A DNA stretch of 64,000 nucleotides from Pezizomycotina sp. ARF18 (taxonomy: Eukaryota > Ascomycota). Made by a program: the position numbers and the translations under genes. Shown piece after piece: positions 39,007 through 51,587 of this stretch. The notes under the pieces were generated by a model. The model was not told the DNA's origin and did no database searches. It saw only the letters and a program-made list of their open reading frames with translations. Where the stretch lies: NCBI GenBank assembly GCA_002224055.1, contig AZLU01000015.1, positions 292,001 through 356,000 of the forward strand, read 5' to 3'. Numbering within the stretch: the stretch's first letter is position 1; each line of letters starts with the position of its first letter.

Positions 39007-39823
39007 AATTTCGGAGAGGAGAGTAGAGATAGTCGGTGATGAGAAAGGAGTCGGAAGATAGTTCGATAGCGGTGATTGAAGGTTTTTGTTGAAGATTGTC
39101 GGGCGGGATGAAAGGAGCGAAAATTGGTGGTGTCGGAGTTGCGTGGTGAGTGAGGTAATAAAAATCGACCTAAAATTAACAAGAAACTCTAACGCCGGCA
39201 AAGGAATACGAATTACAAACCGGACCAGAGGGAAATTCCCACAAAGGGTATATCTATTTCAATTTCAGCTAATTATACCAAAACAGGGAAATCTTATAGG
39301 GCAATTTGAAATAATTCCTATAAATCGTAAGTTTATACAGCTAAATCACGCCACTTGGGCCTCAATTTCACACCCAGCAGTTTCACGACGCGCAATGAAT
39401 GCTACATACAAGTTGTCAGTTTGTCAGTAGTAGATTCGAGGTGCTCAGCAACTAATGATAATTTGTACTAATTTTTTTTTTTTTTTTTTTTATATAATTA
39501 GAACAGTTATTATTGCTATAGTTCAAAGAAACAATCCATCGTGTATTAATTTATCCAAACTTTCGTTAGGTTTTCGTTTGAAATGCATGTCCAAATTCCT
39601 GAAGAAAATGCTGCAAGGTGTGAAGAGAACAGAAGTAAAGGCTAATCGTCATACGTCATAGGAGCGTGAACAAAACAAAAAAGCAACCAAAGAATTTTGT
39701 ACACTGAATAGAAAAAACATATCAAAAATAACCAAGAGGTATTTACGCCAAACAAAAAATATCATCGCTCACATAACATATATATATAAAACCAATATAT
39801 CCCTTGTTTCCTAGGTTAATTGG
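39007..39823. other. Intergenic, no gene seen
   Basis: Includes a T-rich tract at 39472-39491 and A/T-rich sequence. Holds the upstream region of the MICOS gene and the downstream region of the Arg/Ser-rich gene. Confidence 0.4.
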
Positions 39824-40307
39824 TTATAGAAACCTCCGATCCGTCCTCTCCACAATAACAGGCCCCGGTCTCTCAACCATAACACTCCCGGACCTCCTCT
39901 CCACAACAACGGCTGCGACCTCCTCGTCTCCACCATAACCGGCTGCGACGTCCTGCTAGTATAAGAAATCCGCGCGGGGTCGCGCTCGAGGTATACTTCC
40001 CTCCTAGACCCGCGCCTGCTGGTGGACCTGTTGCGGCTGCTGCGGTGGTCGGAGACGTACGAGGACCGCGACGTCCGGCGGTCGTCGTAGTAACGGCTCG
40101 TCGCGTTGTTTGTGCGCACGCGGGAGTCGTAGGAGGCGCGGCTGATGCGCGCGGGTCCCGCTCGTAGATTACGGTGGTTTTGCGGAAGGCGGGGGTGTCG
40201 TCGCTGCGGTCTCGTCCGCTGTTGGGTGATATGTTAGTATAACATTTTTATTACAGAGGTGGGCTTTTTGTGGATTGTGGGAGGAGTGATACGTACATGA
40301 GGCACAT
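39824..40307 (-). CDS. Small Arg/Ser/Tyr-rich protein, unknown function
   Basis: Two exons: an 11-nt first exon 40307-40297 encoding MCL plus part of Ile, and 40218-39824. The protein reads MCLIGRDRSDDTPAFRKTTV, IYERDPR, SRASYDSRVRTNNATSRYYD, DRRTSRSSYVSDHRSSRNRS, then a Val/Glu/Arg repeat (VMVETRRSQP, VVERRSG, VMVERPG, VIVERTDRR) and ends FL. It has no signal peptide or membrane span, and is very basic. Two one-base shifts are needed, near 40152 and near 39925. I do not recognise a named family. The repeated V-x-V-E-R pattern and the codon usage argue that it is a real gene; a role in RNA binding or signalling would be guesswork. Confidence 0.6.
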
Positions 40308-41714
40308 TGTGTTCGAGGAGTGAAGAAATTGGCGGTGAGTGTTAGGTATAGAGGGTTTTATATATCGTAAAGACTAGATTGATATGGTTCTCTTGAAAGT
40401 CTCTTGGTGTTCAAATGGCCTTTATATCGTGCAGGGTCTAAAGTTCTCGGTTCGATATAAATTTTATAGTGATTTAGGTAAGTTCTTAAAGCTTGTAGAA
40501 GGAACTTGACGACGATCCTGAAGGGGGTTTATATAATTATTACTGGAGGAGAGACGCAACTACTGCAAGCGTGGTGAATCTACGATATATTTTCGAGGCG
40601 AACAACGAATAGGCGAACGATTAGGAATAAGAAAGCTAGAGATCTTTCTGTCTGTCAAAAAGGAAGAAAGGGTCGAAACGGAAGATAGCGGATGGGCTTG
40701 CACTATTTAAACTGTCACAGCGAACGAGGAAGGGATAGCCTTACTAGCTGGGTGCTACGGAATCGTCCTTTTACGCCTTAAAAAGAGGGCTGCGGAACTA
40801 AGGAACTAATGGGAACCCTGATTTTCCTCATATTTTTATTTTTTATTTCTAGGCTCCCTAATAAAAAGGAAGGTTTACATCATCGCTGATAGCGAGTGCT
40901 CCTTTTTCAGGTATAAAAATAGGAGGTATAATTTTAGTAGTGGTGTATTTAAAAAATCGTATATATTGCTGGGTTGTTCCCACCGATCTGTAGAATTTCC
41001 AGAATGCAGGTCGACGTCATTCTTTCCACATACCTTCAAAGCAAAACGACAACCTCTTGGCATTTTACATTTTTATTTTTGCCTATTTTTGCCTGGCAGC
41101 ACCAGTGCACCACCAACCCTTGTATATTATTTTGCTGTCCCGACGTTATTTGGTGGATTGGAATCTTTGACATGGTGTTGCCTGATGGCTTAAAAAAAAA
41201 AAAAAAAATTTAATTTGTACCGTGGGTGAAGTCGTGGCCGCCGCGGAGTAGATGATATCAAAAATAATTTTAATTTGCAGAATTTTACAATTTTTATATT
41301 TATTTTCCAAAAGAACTGCTTTCGATACAATGGGAGTTTTCGCCGCTACTCGTACACATGGTATTCATACATTATAGTATAGTAGAAAGAAAAATATGAG
41401 AGAATGAGAGACGAAAAAGGACGACACCAAACGACAGAAAAATGGAAGAAAACCCCTGAATGCACAAAATGGGAAAATATGCACAAACTTGAAATGCATA
41501 AGGACGCGAAAGAAAGAGAGGGGTGGAAAATGGCGAGAGAAAAAAAAAATACGGATATCGAAGGAAGGAGAGTCTGCCTTCCAAATGATGGTACAGGCAT
41601 AAAGAAATTCATATCTACATCATTACTATTATATATCGCGTCCAGTGTTATATATCAAAGGTTATAACCCGAGAGTGAACGATAATCGTAGGATTTTTTT
41701 TTTTTTTTGAGAAT
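40308..41714. other. Intergenic, no gene seen
   Basis: No supported gene in 1.4 kb. A run of A at 41192-41207 and T at 41695-41708 are the only clear features. It holds the upstream region of the Arg/Ser-rich gene and the 3' region of the fibroin-3-related gene. Confidence 0.4.
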
Positions 41715-42896
41715 TTATACGTTTGTCCACTGCCTCGGTGGTTGCTGATGAGGACCGGGACTGGGAGTGCCGCGGTGCGGGTTCGTATATGGCGGTTGGT
41801 GTTGGAAGTAACCGCCATCCTGCGGTTGCTGCTGCTGGTATCCGCCATTGTTATTGTAAGCGGGCTGCGCGTAGCCGTTATTTGATACCGGCGTGTGCCG
41901 ACCTTGCTGGGGGTACTGATTTCCACCGTCGTATTGACCCGGTAAACCCCCGTATCCTGATAGCCTTGGTAGCCCGGAGAATACGCTCGCGGGGGTGGTG
42001 CCTGGTTATTCTTGTAGTTGTTGTTTTTGTTGTTGTTATAGCTATCATTCCTCCAATTCGATTGTTGATGCTGCTGATTGGCCGGATAACCGTTCTGGTT
42101 ATATTGCGGGGCAGGACTGTGTCGGCCATATCCGTCGTCATATTGTCCGTAACCTTGTTGCGGAGCCTGGTAAGGCGATGTAGGACGTCCGTAACCATTG
42201 CCAATCCTCGGTGCTTGCGGTGCCGGCGAATTGTTGTTGCCCTCCCTCAGTTTAGCGTTGTTCACGTTCGTCAATTCCACGGATTCTTGAGCGTTCGGGT
42301 TTTCCACTTTCTCAACCTTGGACCCTTCCCACGATGGCATTGTCGGTAGGTCGTCAGGATTTGCCGCCCGTCCCTCAGAATCGAAATAGGCATACTTCGG
42401 TGTGTCATCCTCCTTCGGCGCCGTGTTGACCCGCTGAAAACCGGGACCACCGGGAGGTGGCATCGGCCCTGCTCTTCACCGCCCACCCACTGATTAAGCG
42501 GGGGTTGTTTACCTGACGATTCTTATATCTTCGGCCACCGCAGCAGCAGCATCGGTAACCGCACTTTAAAAAAAATGTTAGTCGAATTTCGAATCTCTTA
42601 GGAGTCATTCCTTCTTACCATGCAACACCGAATGAAGCACCATATTAACGAAATGGCGATTAACCCGCCGACAATACATCCGACAATGACCGGCCATTTG
42701 CAGTAATTTTTTGCCATACATCTGGTTGAAGAGGGAAGAAAAAGTATCTTTGTCAGCGACAATATCTTTTACTAATATTTCTAAAAATAGCTCAAATGTC
42801 TAAGCTTCCCAAAACGTACTTATCCCACGAACTAAATGTCGACAGCGTGTTCTCGCCCTTCTGTATAAGACTATCTCTGATCACGAGGTTCGGCAT
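41715..42896 (-). CDS. Fibroin-3-related single-pass membrane protein
   Basis: Exons: 42896-42820, 42721-42620 and 42563-41715. The start MPNLVIRDSLIQKGENTLST with FSSWDK and CMAKNYCKWPVIVGCIVGGL matches fungal proteins annotated as fibroin-3 related. One membrane span (CIVGGLIAISLIWCFIRCC) is followed by a cysteine-rich juxtamembrane run (CGYRCCCCGGRRY). A long cytosolic low-complexity tail follows, containing KYAYFDSEGRAANPDDLPTM, PSWEGSKVEKVE and then Pro/Gln/Tyr/Asn-rich repeats (YGRPTSPYQAPQQGYGQYDD), ending RQWTNV. The Cys run could be palmitoylated. The biological role is not established. One-base shifts occur near 42466 and 42523 and again within the repetitive tail near 41950. The stop at 41715-41717 follows the frame ending RQWTNV. 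Confidence 0.85.
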
Positions 42897-45800
42897 TTTT
42901 GCGAATATTTAATTTTCGTTTTAACGATTGTCGATTTGTAGGTATATTGAGTGAACGATTGATTTTCGGGGCACCAGGCCATACAAGGTTGGAATTTCGA
43001 TGGTGTAACAAGCCGATAAGATGTGGGAATCGATACGTAAATAAAGGATTCGAGCAATGGTGCGGGTTTCGATAATGAGGCGTCGCGGGGATGTGTGTGG
43101 CAACGACGAATCATTCAAAGTCCCACAAGGCCGATCTCGACGATAAAAATGAACGAAAGGGAAGCCGTTAAAATAGATACGGCTGTTAATTTGCGATAGT
43201 CCTTCAAGCAAAAGAAAGATTGCGTCGGCTCCCAAAATGCAGTCCGGAGATCATTGGATCGAGTGTTCGTAAGAATTGAGGCACCGAGAAAGGCAGTGTA
43301 GTGTACTATTTTCTTTCGTGAGCGGCTGCAGAAAAAACACAGCACTTCTTGGGTAAAAGAAGGAAAAAGCAGGCCAATAAGCCGACTTAAAGGAATGTGT
43401 ATATTTTGTTCCGATAATAATCGAAAAAAAGCCTCATAGAGGTAAACAAATGAATAAGTAAAAAAAAAGTAAAAATGAATGACAAGAATGTATCCGATGT
43501 AAGAAAAAAAAGAAGTATAAAGGGAACGAGAGCTAACAACAGATCATTTTGACAGGAAAAGAATAGAAGTAGAGAGGAAAGGGAATAAGAAAAAAGGGGC
43601 GGGAGAATTTTCTATAGGGATAAGAGCGAGGGAAGGAAGTGGGCGGAGTAACGGAGCAAGGGAAGGTAAACTGTTAGAACTGTTAAAGCTGCCAATGTGC
43701 CAATCAGAGAGAGACCCAGCAATATGTAACAGTACCTAAAACACACGCAAACTACATTGAAGTATTATCACCCAGAATTGGGACACTGACTTGACACTTT
43801 TCTGTGGAAAGCATGAAAAGTTAACGCTTTTAGACTTGGACAGAATCCGTCCAATAAACCAGCACTAACCCGACTTGGTAAGACGAAGGAAGAGAGACAA
43901 TCGAGTGGCGTTCACTAGCCTTAGCTGTGGCTTGCTCTGAAACTTCACTATTCGGAGCAACGTGGTTAACGGCCTGAGGCATCTGGTGACTGACTATCAC
44001 CAAGTGATCCCTTCCCGCTGTTACTTCTCTGCCAACATGGTTGACGAGTTGGCCGCGACTCCTTTGTCATCGAGCGAAAGGGTGATTGCCACGATGGTGA
44101 AGCTTTTTTTTCCCTCTCCCCATGTTGTCGTGTTCTGCTTTGTAGTGATGGTCATTTGTTAGAGGCAGCGCCTATAAATATCTCTGAGGTCCCTCAAAAC
44201 TTCGGACCTTGTATAAGGAAGCAGCTGGGGAACTTGTCTTGTTATTTTATATATGGAGATATTCTAGAAGAAGATTATAAAGCAATATACTTCGACCGAG
44301 TTCGAAGTTGATCCCTTGGTCTGCTATTTTTAACAACTTCGATATATATTATTTTTCTTCTAGTCTTTCTTATTCCTTGATTAAAATTGAATATACATAC
44401 ATAAGTATATCTCGTCTGCTATGAAAGATGAAGACCGCTTGGGAGAGTCCTGTGTTAAAAAAAAAAAAAAAAAAAAAAAAAGATGAATATTTAGGTAGAG
44501 AACAATTACTACTTTGACGTCCACCCTAAATATGAACAGGAAGAGATTTAAGCGCCAATTCTGTAAATCTTTTTTCGGCGGTCAGGATCGTGATTCCTGT
44601 ATTATTAAAATCCCCCCCAAACGAGAACGAGCTTCACTAAGCATTTCCCTTTTCAACAATAATAGTCAAAAAATAAGTAAAATAAATAGGGAAATTATAA
44701 GAATAATAAATATTTTCTACTTCACCTATCTCGATATTTCTTTCTGATATTTTCGTCAGTTCAATCCCCTTGAGGCTCCCAACTTCCGCGAGCCGCCGAT
44801 TCTCATACAAAAAGCTGCCTGTCCTCCTTGGTAAGTGGCCCTTTTAACTAAATCCCACGAGCAGTGAGGATTATCCCTTTACTAAAAACAAGCATGTGCA
44901 CGGTTATTTTGCCCTGGACGCGCCATGGTTCACCTCTATAAATACCCTACCATATGGCTAACTGAAGCTCAAGCAAGACAGGTTCCGGGTCCTTTTTTTT
45001 TTTTTTGTGCGCCGCTTCCTTCTTTGCTCTGGCTAACATTTGTAGCCTTTCAATTCAATTCTTTTCTCAACACAGCACTCAAACATCCCAAGAATTTTCT
45101 TTCCCGGTGCATGTTTCAAATACATGGGTTCTTTTTTGAGGAACGCTCCTGTATTATCGCGCGAGAAGTAAAATTTGGGAAGGGTGAGCATGAGCAGAGA
45201 AACGACAGTGCAGCCTGCATGTTGCAGCTGACCAGGCGCTTAACGGTGGAAGGGAGGGGGATGTTCCCGAATGCAAGAATGATTTTCCCTTTGAGAGAGA
45301 GAGGTTACCTTGAGTTTTTCCCCCACAATTGGACAAAGCTGCAATTATCGCCCGGCTTTGCAAGTTTCTTTTGGAGGGCCTCGATGAGTAGGACGACAAA
45401 AGGAAAAAAAGGAGAATCTTTTTCAGACTTTTGAAAATTGTTGCTGACGCACTTTCCGCGGATTAAAAAACAAAAGGGAAACTTGAGAAGAAGAAAACAA
45501 GAGTTTATTCACTTACTTACTTGGTATAATGTCGACTAGACTGAAATCGACAGCTCGATCACAGGACACCATTCTGGAAGAAAGAGAAAAGGGCAAAAAT
45601 GGGACGGTCCGTCCAATGGCGACATACATATATAAAAAAAAAAAAAAAGAAAGAAAGAGGGAAAACCTCCTTGGGCTTTTTGGGGTCAACAAGTGTTAAA
45701 GAGGGCTGGAAGGGCTAAAAACAAAAAGCGGCCGACACGCCGCACGTCAAATTTCTGGTTATAGTAACCAAGTTCAAAGCGCATTGCCAGGGTTCGGGAA

Positions 45801-46738
45801 GTTAAAGGAAAGATATAGCTCTTTCTCTCCTTTTTTTTCCCATGCCTGAGGTCAAAAAGACGAAAAAAATACGAAGAATACACTTACTGTATAGGTCAAT
45901 TTTCCCTATCGATAATGGAGCAGGCAGTCAGTAACTCAGTCCTGCGTTCTGTCATATGCTCCCTCTACTAGGGCGGAGACGCTATATACAAAATGGAAGA
46001 TCGATCTTCTTTTTCGGTTGAAAAAAAAAAAAAAAAAAAAACGAAAAAGAAAAAGAAAAAAGTGGAGAAAGAAAGAAAAAGAAAAGAAAGGGAGGGTTAG
46101 AAAAGAGAAAAAAGCAAATGCCGGACGAGGTTCCAACTCTTAGAAAGCGATATCACACATCCTTATACCGGTCGAGTTGAAATTGAAGGAAGGAAGTTAA
46201 GTTCAGTACGGGCGAACGATCCTTGAGATATTTAAGCAACTCTTGCATTTGTAGTAAATTTAGTGTTAAGAGGTAAGGTACTTTTTTCCCTTTTTAGCTT
46301 GGTACTAAACATCTTTTGCTCTCTTTCTTACTCCTTATAGTTCTCACTCTAGTGATATATATTTATACCCTAAGGAAATGACGAAAGGGACGCGATGGTA
46401 AAGTATCAGCCTTTTGTCTGCGCGATATCAACCAAGTTCCCCCAACAGAAGTTTTCCCACCTCAATTCTCCTCAATTGTAAGAGACTATTAATATTCCGG
46501 GGACTTGGCTATAGGTGGGATTGGATACTACTAATATATAAATGATAATATCGTTTCTTTTTCTTCTTTTCTAACTAACACGAGAGGCACTTTACCTCTA
46601 GTTACATCCATCAAACCCCCTTCATTAACTTCTCAGCAAACAGCACACCCTTTCCCACGATAAAATAAATAAAAGTGGATTGACGGTGTGAAATGCCCTT
46701 TTGTAACTTTTGAGCGGTTTCTCATCAAAAAGAAAATA

Positions 46739-46769
46739 TATATATACTTACTGCAAGTAAGTATATATA
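46739..46769. repeat. Perfect 14-bp inverted repeat with 3-nt loop
   Basis: TATATATACTTACT (46739-46752), loop GCA, then AGTAAGTATATATA (46756-46769). The palindrome is flanked on the right by A-rich sequence. Both arms contain the donor-like word GTAAGT/ACTTAC. In intergenic DNA with no gene assigned. Confidence 0.8.
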
Positions 46770-47049
46770 AAAAAAAGCGAGGGAGGGAAGGGGAAAAAAG
46801 AAAAAAAAAAAAAAAAAAAAAAAAAAAGTGAGAATGGTAGTGGATTGTGGTGGGTGGTGGTGGTTGAGACCCGGCCCGTGACCCTACTGGCTCGTTCCCT
46901 TCACCGGCTAGTCCAACTGCTTTCCCCCGTCAGGCCTCTTAACTGAATTTCTCCTAGGCCCAGAAGGAATCAAGACTTTTAATAGACAATTAAGTATACT
47001 TGTAATATATTAAGTAGTAGTAAATAGATGATACTTATATCTGTCCCGA

Positions 47050-47420
47050 TATCTCTATTAATGCCTGGTAGTATGTTTTTTTTTTCTTCTCTAATAAGTT
47101 TACTTTGCTTTTTTTTTTCTCTCTCTCTCTCGCTCTCTCTCTTAGCTTTTTGAAGTCTCAGTTCTTTTTTTCCTTTTTTTTCTAGCAGTTTTTAGTGCTC
47201 TTTTTTTTTTCGCTATTTTGCCCTTTTTTCCCTCTCTTTTCTTTTTTCTTTTTCTTTTCCCTTCTCACGTTTGGGTTGCCAATCGTCGGTCCTTTGCCTT
47301 TCTTTCCTTTCTTTCTTTTTTTCTGGGTCTAAATTTTTTTCCCTCGATTTTTTTTTTTTCTTTTTTTTCTTTTTTTTTTTTTTTTCCTTCTCTCTCTTCT
47401 CTCTTCTCTCCCTCGAGGTG
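47050..47420 (+). promoter_or_regulatory. Pyrimidine-rich tract upstream of ARL8
   Basis: Nearly continuous C/T sequence, with T runs and CTCTCT stretches, about 0.7-1.1 kb upstream of the ARL8 start. Pyrimidine-rich strands are common near fungal transcription starts; here the role is inferred. A (TA)n stretch follows at 47507-47525. Confidence 0.35.
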
Positions 47421-47506
47421 GTTTAATGTATTTTTTCAGTCCCTTTGAAATAGAAATCTCTCCCGACCTCTACAGCGAAGATACCTGCCCTTCCCTTATT
47501 TACACC

Positions 47507-47525
47507 TATATATATATATATATAT
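47507..47525 (+). repeat. (TA)n microsatellite
   Basis: About nine alternating TA pairs in the ARL8 upstream region. Confidence 0.8.
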
Positions 47526-48133
47526 TTCCTTATATTGCTATTATTACTTTACTGTTAATATTTCTATTTCCCAAAGGTGTACATTTATTGCCGTCTGCTG
47601 CGTATTCTCCTCGCCGTGGCTTTTCTTTTTTGATTATTATTATTGTTACCATTTATTTATTTATTATTTGGGAATCTCTTTCTGCCTCCTCCTTCCTGCT
47701 GTCTCATCATCGAATAAGAGTGGTCTCGTTCCTGAATTTTGTCATCTAACAACTTACTTACCTACTACATATCCTCTCACCTCGCTACGTGGATTTCTCA
47801 CGTCAATCGAGCGATCATTTCCCAGACGTCGTCCAACTTTTTCTCCGTTTCTCCCTGCCTTGTTCTCCGAGAAAGCAAACCCTGAACTGTCGCTACTGCT
47901 CACAGTCCACCGTCGTCACCGCTTGGAACACACGCACGCCCACGCCCACACACACACACTTCCACAGGCACAGGAGACAAAGCACGCCGCACATCCGCGA
48001 CCCTTTTTTATTTGTTTTATCTTATTTTATTTCATCAAGGGATACTGTTACTGCTCATTGCTTATAAGCGAGGAAATTCCCACCGGAAAGGACATTCTCC
48101 AACTTGTGCTCCTTACACCAAATAATCTTCACC

Positions 48134-49608
48134 ATGACGAGCTTCTTTAGACGGATATACGACTGGCTTCTCCGGCTCTTCTGGTATGTGGAATAAAAAC
48201 AAAAGCTACCTGATGTCATCCCGTCACCTCGGTTCTCCCTTTTAATCTTTGACGTTTTACCTTTTGGGCCATTTCATTCTCGATATTACCTTTTTGGCTT
48301 TCAGATGGCTCGTTCACTTGTAGCAGCATCTGCGACGTCTGGAGGGCGTTCCTCCAGGGAAGCGCTCGCCAAAGGTTGACAGCGGAATCGCCTTTTCCCT
48401 TTCCTTACCCCTTCCTTCCCATACATTCACCTTCGACGTGCATTTTGAATGCTGGGATATTGCATTTTAGTGGTCTTTCTCTCAATCATAAAGACAACTG
48501 CTAAACTGCCTTATCTTTTTATCCAGGGCCACCGAGATGGATATCACCATGATCGGTCTCCAGAACGCCGGAAAAACTTCGCTCCTGAGAGTTTTACACG
48601 TACGTGTTTTTCAACGTCTCTGCTTCCTTTTTTTGGCCTGCAATCACCTCCGCTATCATTTTTGGACGTTAAACCCCTTCGAATGAGATCAATGAAAGTT
48701 GGAGATCAGAGAAGAGAGAAGCATTACTCCACCAAAAGAGCTCAGGGATTTTTTTTCCTGCCCAAACCTTGTTCATCGCACATCGTCATTATAGGTGTTC
48801 TGGACCTTTCTTGGGCTAAAACAAACGATGGGACGAAATTGAGCTCGTTCGTGTGTTGTTATGTTGCATGGCTATCTTTCGATGAAGACGCTAACCGGTT
48901 TTTGTTTCACGATCTATAGGGCGGCGAATTTACCTCTGAGTACGTCTACAATACAGCAAATCTTCCCTTCAGACTAAATATCTATCCGATGCATTAACTA
49001 ACTAGAAAACGTATAGCTCAATTCCTACCGTCGGCTTAACATGAAGCGGGTACAAAAGGGTCATGTAACATTAAAATGTAATTCTTTCTCAGTCTCGTAT
49101 TCGTCGCTTTATACATTAATATATCTGCTAACCAAATCGAATTTTTAACCGTCTTAAAAGTTGGGATCTCGGTGGCCAACCTCGATTTAGATCGATGTGG
49201 GAAAGATATTGCCGTGGCGCGAATGCGATTGTGTAAGACAAAAATTTTCTTTCCCAATCATCATTTACTTCTTTTAGGCGTCGAATTTCCGAATATCGGA
49301 CGTATTTTGACATACTGAAACATCTTCACACCGCAGTTTCGTTGTCGACTCCGCGGACACTGAGGCACTACCGATTGCAAAGGACGAATTGCACTCTCTC
49401 CTACAGAAACCCGTGCTCGAAGGCATACCGTTGCTCGTTTAGGAAACAAATCTGACCTACCCGAAAAGCTTTCTGTCGACGACTTAATCGAGGAACTTAA
49501 CCTTAAGCTGGTTACACACCGCGAAGTCTCTTGCTACAGCATAAGCGCAAGGAGGAAACAAATCTCGACGCCGTTCTACAATGGCTCATCAACAAGGCGA
49601 AGAAATGA
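48134..49608 (+). CDS. ARL8: Arf-like small GTPase ARL8
   Basis: Six exons: 48134-48183, 48527-48599, 48920-48939, 49017-49077, 49161-49232 and 49337-49608. The N-terminal amphipathic helix [17 protein letters not shown] replaces the myristoylated Gly of classical Arf. GTPase motifs: P-loop GLQNAGKTS, switch I IPTVG, switch [21 protein letters not shown] with the catalytic Gln, GNKSDLP (NKxD) and CYSISAKEE (SAK). [15 protein letters not shown] and [16 protein letters not shown] are typical of ARL8, which in animals and fungi acts on late endosomes/lysosomes or vacuoles. The third exon is only 20 nt. One-base shifts occur at 49034-49036 (TTA before AAC), 49438-49440 (TTT) and near 49551. The exon 4/5 junction phase is off by one. 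Confidence 0.93.
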
Positions 49609-51549
49609 TATCTTTCGACACCGCCTTGGTTTCTTTAGTCTTTTTTGTGGTTCTATTGTTTCGCCCGCAAACTATTCTTTCTACTCTGTTTTACCGTACT
49701 ATTATGCGTGTGGTATTTTGTGGTTTTCTTGTTTTTAAAAAAATTTTTTTTTTTTCAGTTTCATGCTTTTTGTTTGGCTTGGTGCTGTATACCTTGAGCC
49801 TGGTCCACCTGGTCTATTTCAATTCGTTAAATGTGTCGTGTTTCCCCTTTTTCTTGCGTCCCTTCACGTCCTTGATATGGAGTCTTCGCCACTTAGCTGT
49901 TCAGAGCCTTTGCTTAATATATACCCTTTCTTTCCTTTCCTTTCTATTTTAAAACTTCTTCCTTTTTTTCCCTTTGTTTATCTCTTTATGACTATGCAAT
50001 TTCCTATTGGACTTTCTTTGGGTCTTTTTTTTTTTCCTTTCCTCACCTCTCCTCTTTTTCCTCCATTCTGGACCCCGCTTTTCTTGTGTCTCTTTCTATC
50101 CGATTTTTTAACGGCTTTCATGATTGTCACTCAAGTCCCTTGTTCCCCCCCCCCCAGCTTCTATCGCAAACTAACGACCTCGTTTTTTCTTTTCTTTCTC
50201 CGCTAACACCTATAGATTATGACCGACGAATTTTGCTTTTAGCAGATTTCATGATCTAACGTGAATACGGAAGAGAAAAGAATAAAGAAAGAAAAAAAAT
50301 CATTCTTAGAATGCGAAAACTTTCATGGGAAAAAAATTATCTCACGATTTCATTTCTACCATACACTCGTTTCTAGGCGAAGCTTTTCCTTTTTTTTCGG
50401 GTTTCTTTACTTCCAAGGTTCTTTTCATCTGTACCACTTACGTGTTTTATCTCGATTTCTCAATTTGATCTTAAGCGCCATCTGGACCTCTTGCCTTTCA
50501 TTCTTCTTTTTCTGCTCGCTAGCTTTGTAATTTATTTTCTTCTTTTTTTCCTTTTGCAAAAAAACATCAAAAGAAATATTGGGCGACCTTTAGACCTTAA
50601 TACCAATCTCCTTTGATTAACTTTTTTTTTTTGCTTTGCTCCATGTTCTACTTTTCTACGAATAAGACAAATTTCCCATCTGTTCTCTTCTTTTATCTTT
50701 TTTTTATTCATTTACTATTTAAACAGCATCTTTCTATCTTTTTTTTTCAAGCAATGAAACAAACAAATAATATTCTTTTTTTTTTTTCCCGTGATCATAA
50801 TTGCAGACTTGCAGCCTTGAAGGCTACTTCAGCATCATTTTGAGGTTCGGTGGACTCCTATCGTGCTTTTGATCTAAGAACAGTAATTCGTCATTTATTA
50901 TGGAAATCATTTCCTATGACGAATATGACGAGCTTTTGACAAGCTCGACAAGACTTTTGACAAGCTTACAAGCTTGACACAGCTCGGATCTCTCCTATCT
51001 TGGTTTAGGAGCTTCAAGCTGTAAGCTGTAAGCTGTGAAGCAGCAAATACCTACGTTCGATAATTGATATTAATCCCAGTAAAAAATATGGTAAAAAGGC
51101 ATACAATAAATTGTCGTAGTATGATGTGGACTGCGTCGAGCCACGTGGGATTTGCAGGTTATTTAAGTAGAAAAATCCTTTTCTTACTTTTTCTCACTAA
51201 AAATTGAAGAAATTGTTTCGCTTGCGTTTCCTTGTTAGACCAATAATGACATTGGACCTTAAAAAACAATTTTTGTTCTTTTTAACGTAGTGGAATATAT
51301 AGTATTGCTATAGTAGATAATGTACGATGACGGCGGGTTGTTTACTTTACTTACAATTACAGTAAGAAAGTTTTACAGGGTTAGCGAAAAAAAAAAAAAG
51401 TAGACCGTTTAACTCCACCAGATCTAGAACGCGGGCCTGTAGAAGTATGTATAAGATGAATGGTCGACTTGCATGATTAATGTGCAGTATGCATCATTAT
51501 GTTAATGTATGGATGGTATTGATGTCTACATAGGAAGCTTTTATTTATA

Positions 51550-51587
<38 letters not shown>

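Larger units (their letters stand above)
42897..48133. other. Long low-complexity intergenic region
   Basis: No supported gene over 5.2 kb. Poly(A) runs at 44456-44481, 46021-46040 and 46800-46827; T/C-rich sequence at 47050-47420. A 169-codon open frame at 44925-45434 (plus) has no recognisable domain and is interrupted by a T14 tract coding for poly-Phe, so I do not call it. The right part is the ARL8 upstream region. Confidence 0.45.

Noticed and set aside
41723-42349. 208-codon plus-strand open frame
   Set aside because: Mirror of the repetitive tail of the fibroin-3-related gene on the other strand.
44925-45434. 169-codon plus-strand open frame
   Set aside because: No domain, no intron context, and it reads through a T14 tract as poly-Phe; judged chance in a gene-free region.
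49581-50206. Phe/Leu-rich open frames suggesting a membrane protein
   Set aside because: They begin inside the last ARL8 codons and reflect T/C-rich 3' sequence, not a gene.
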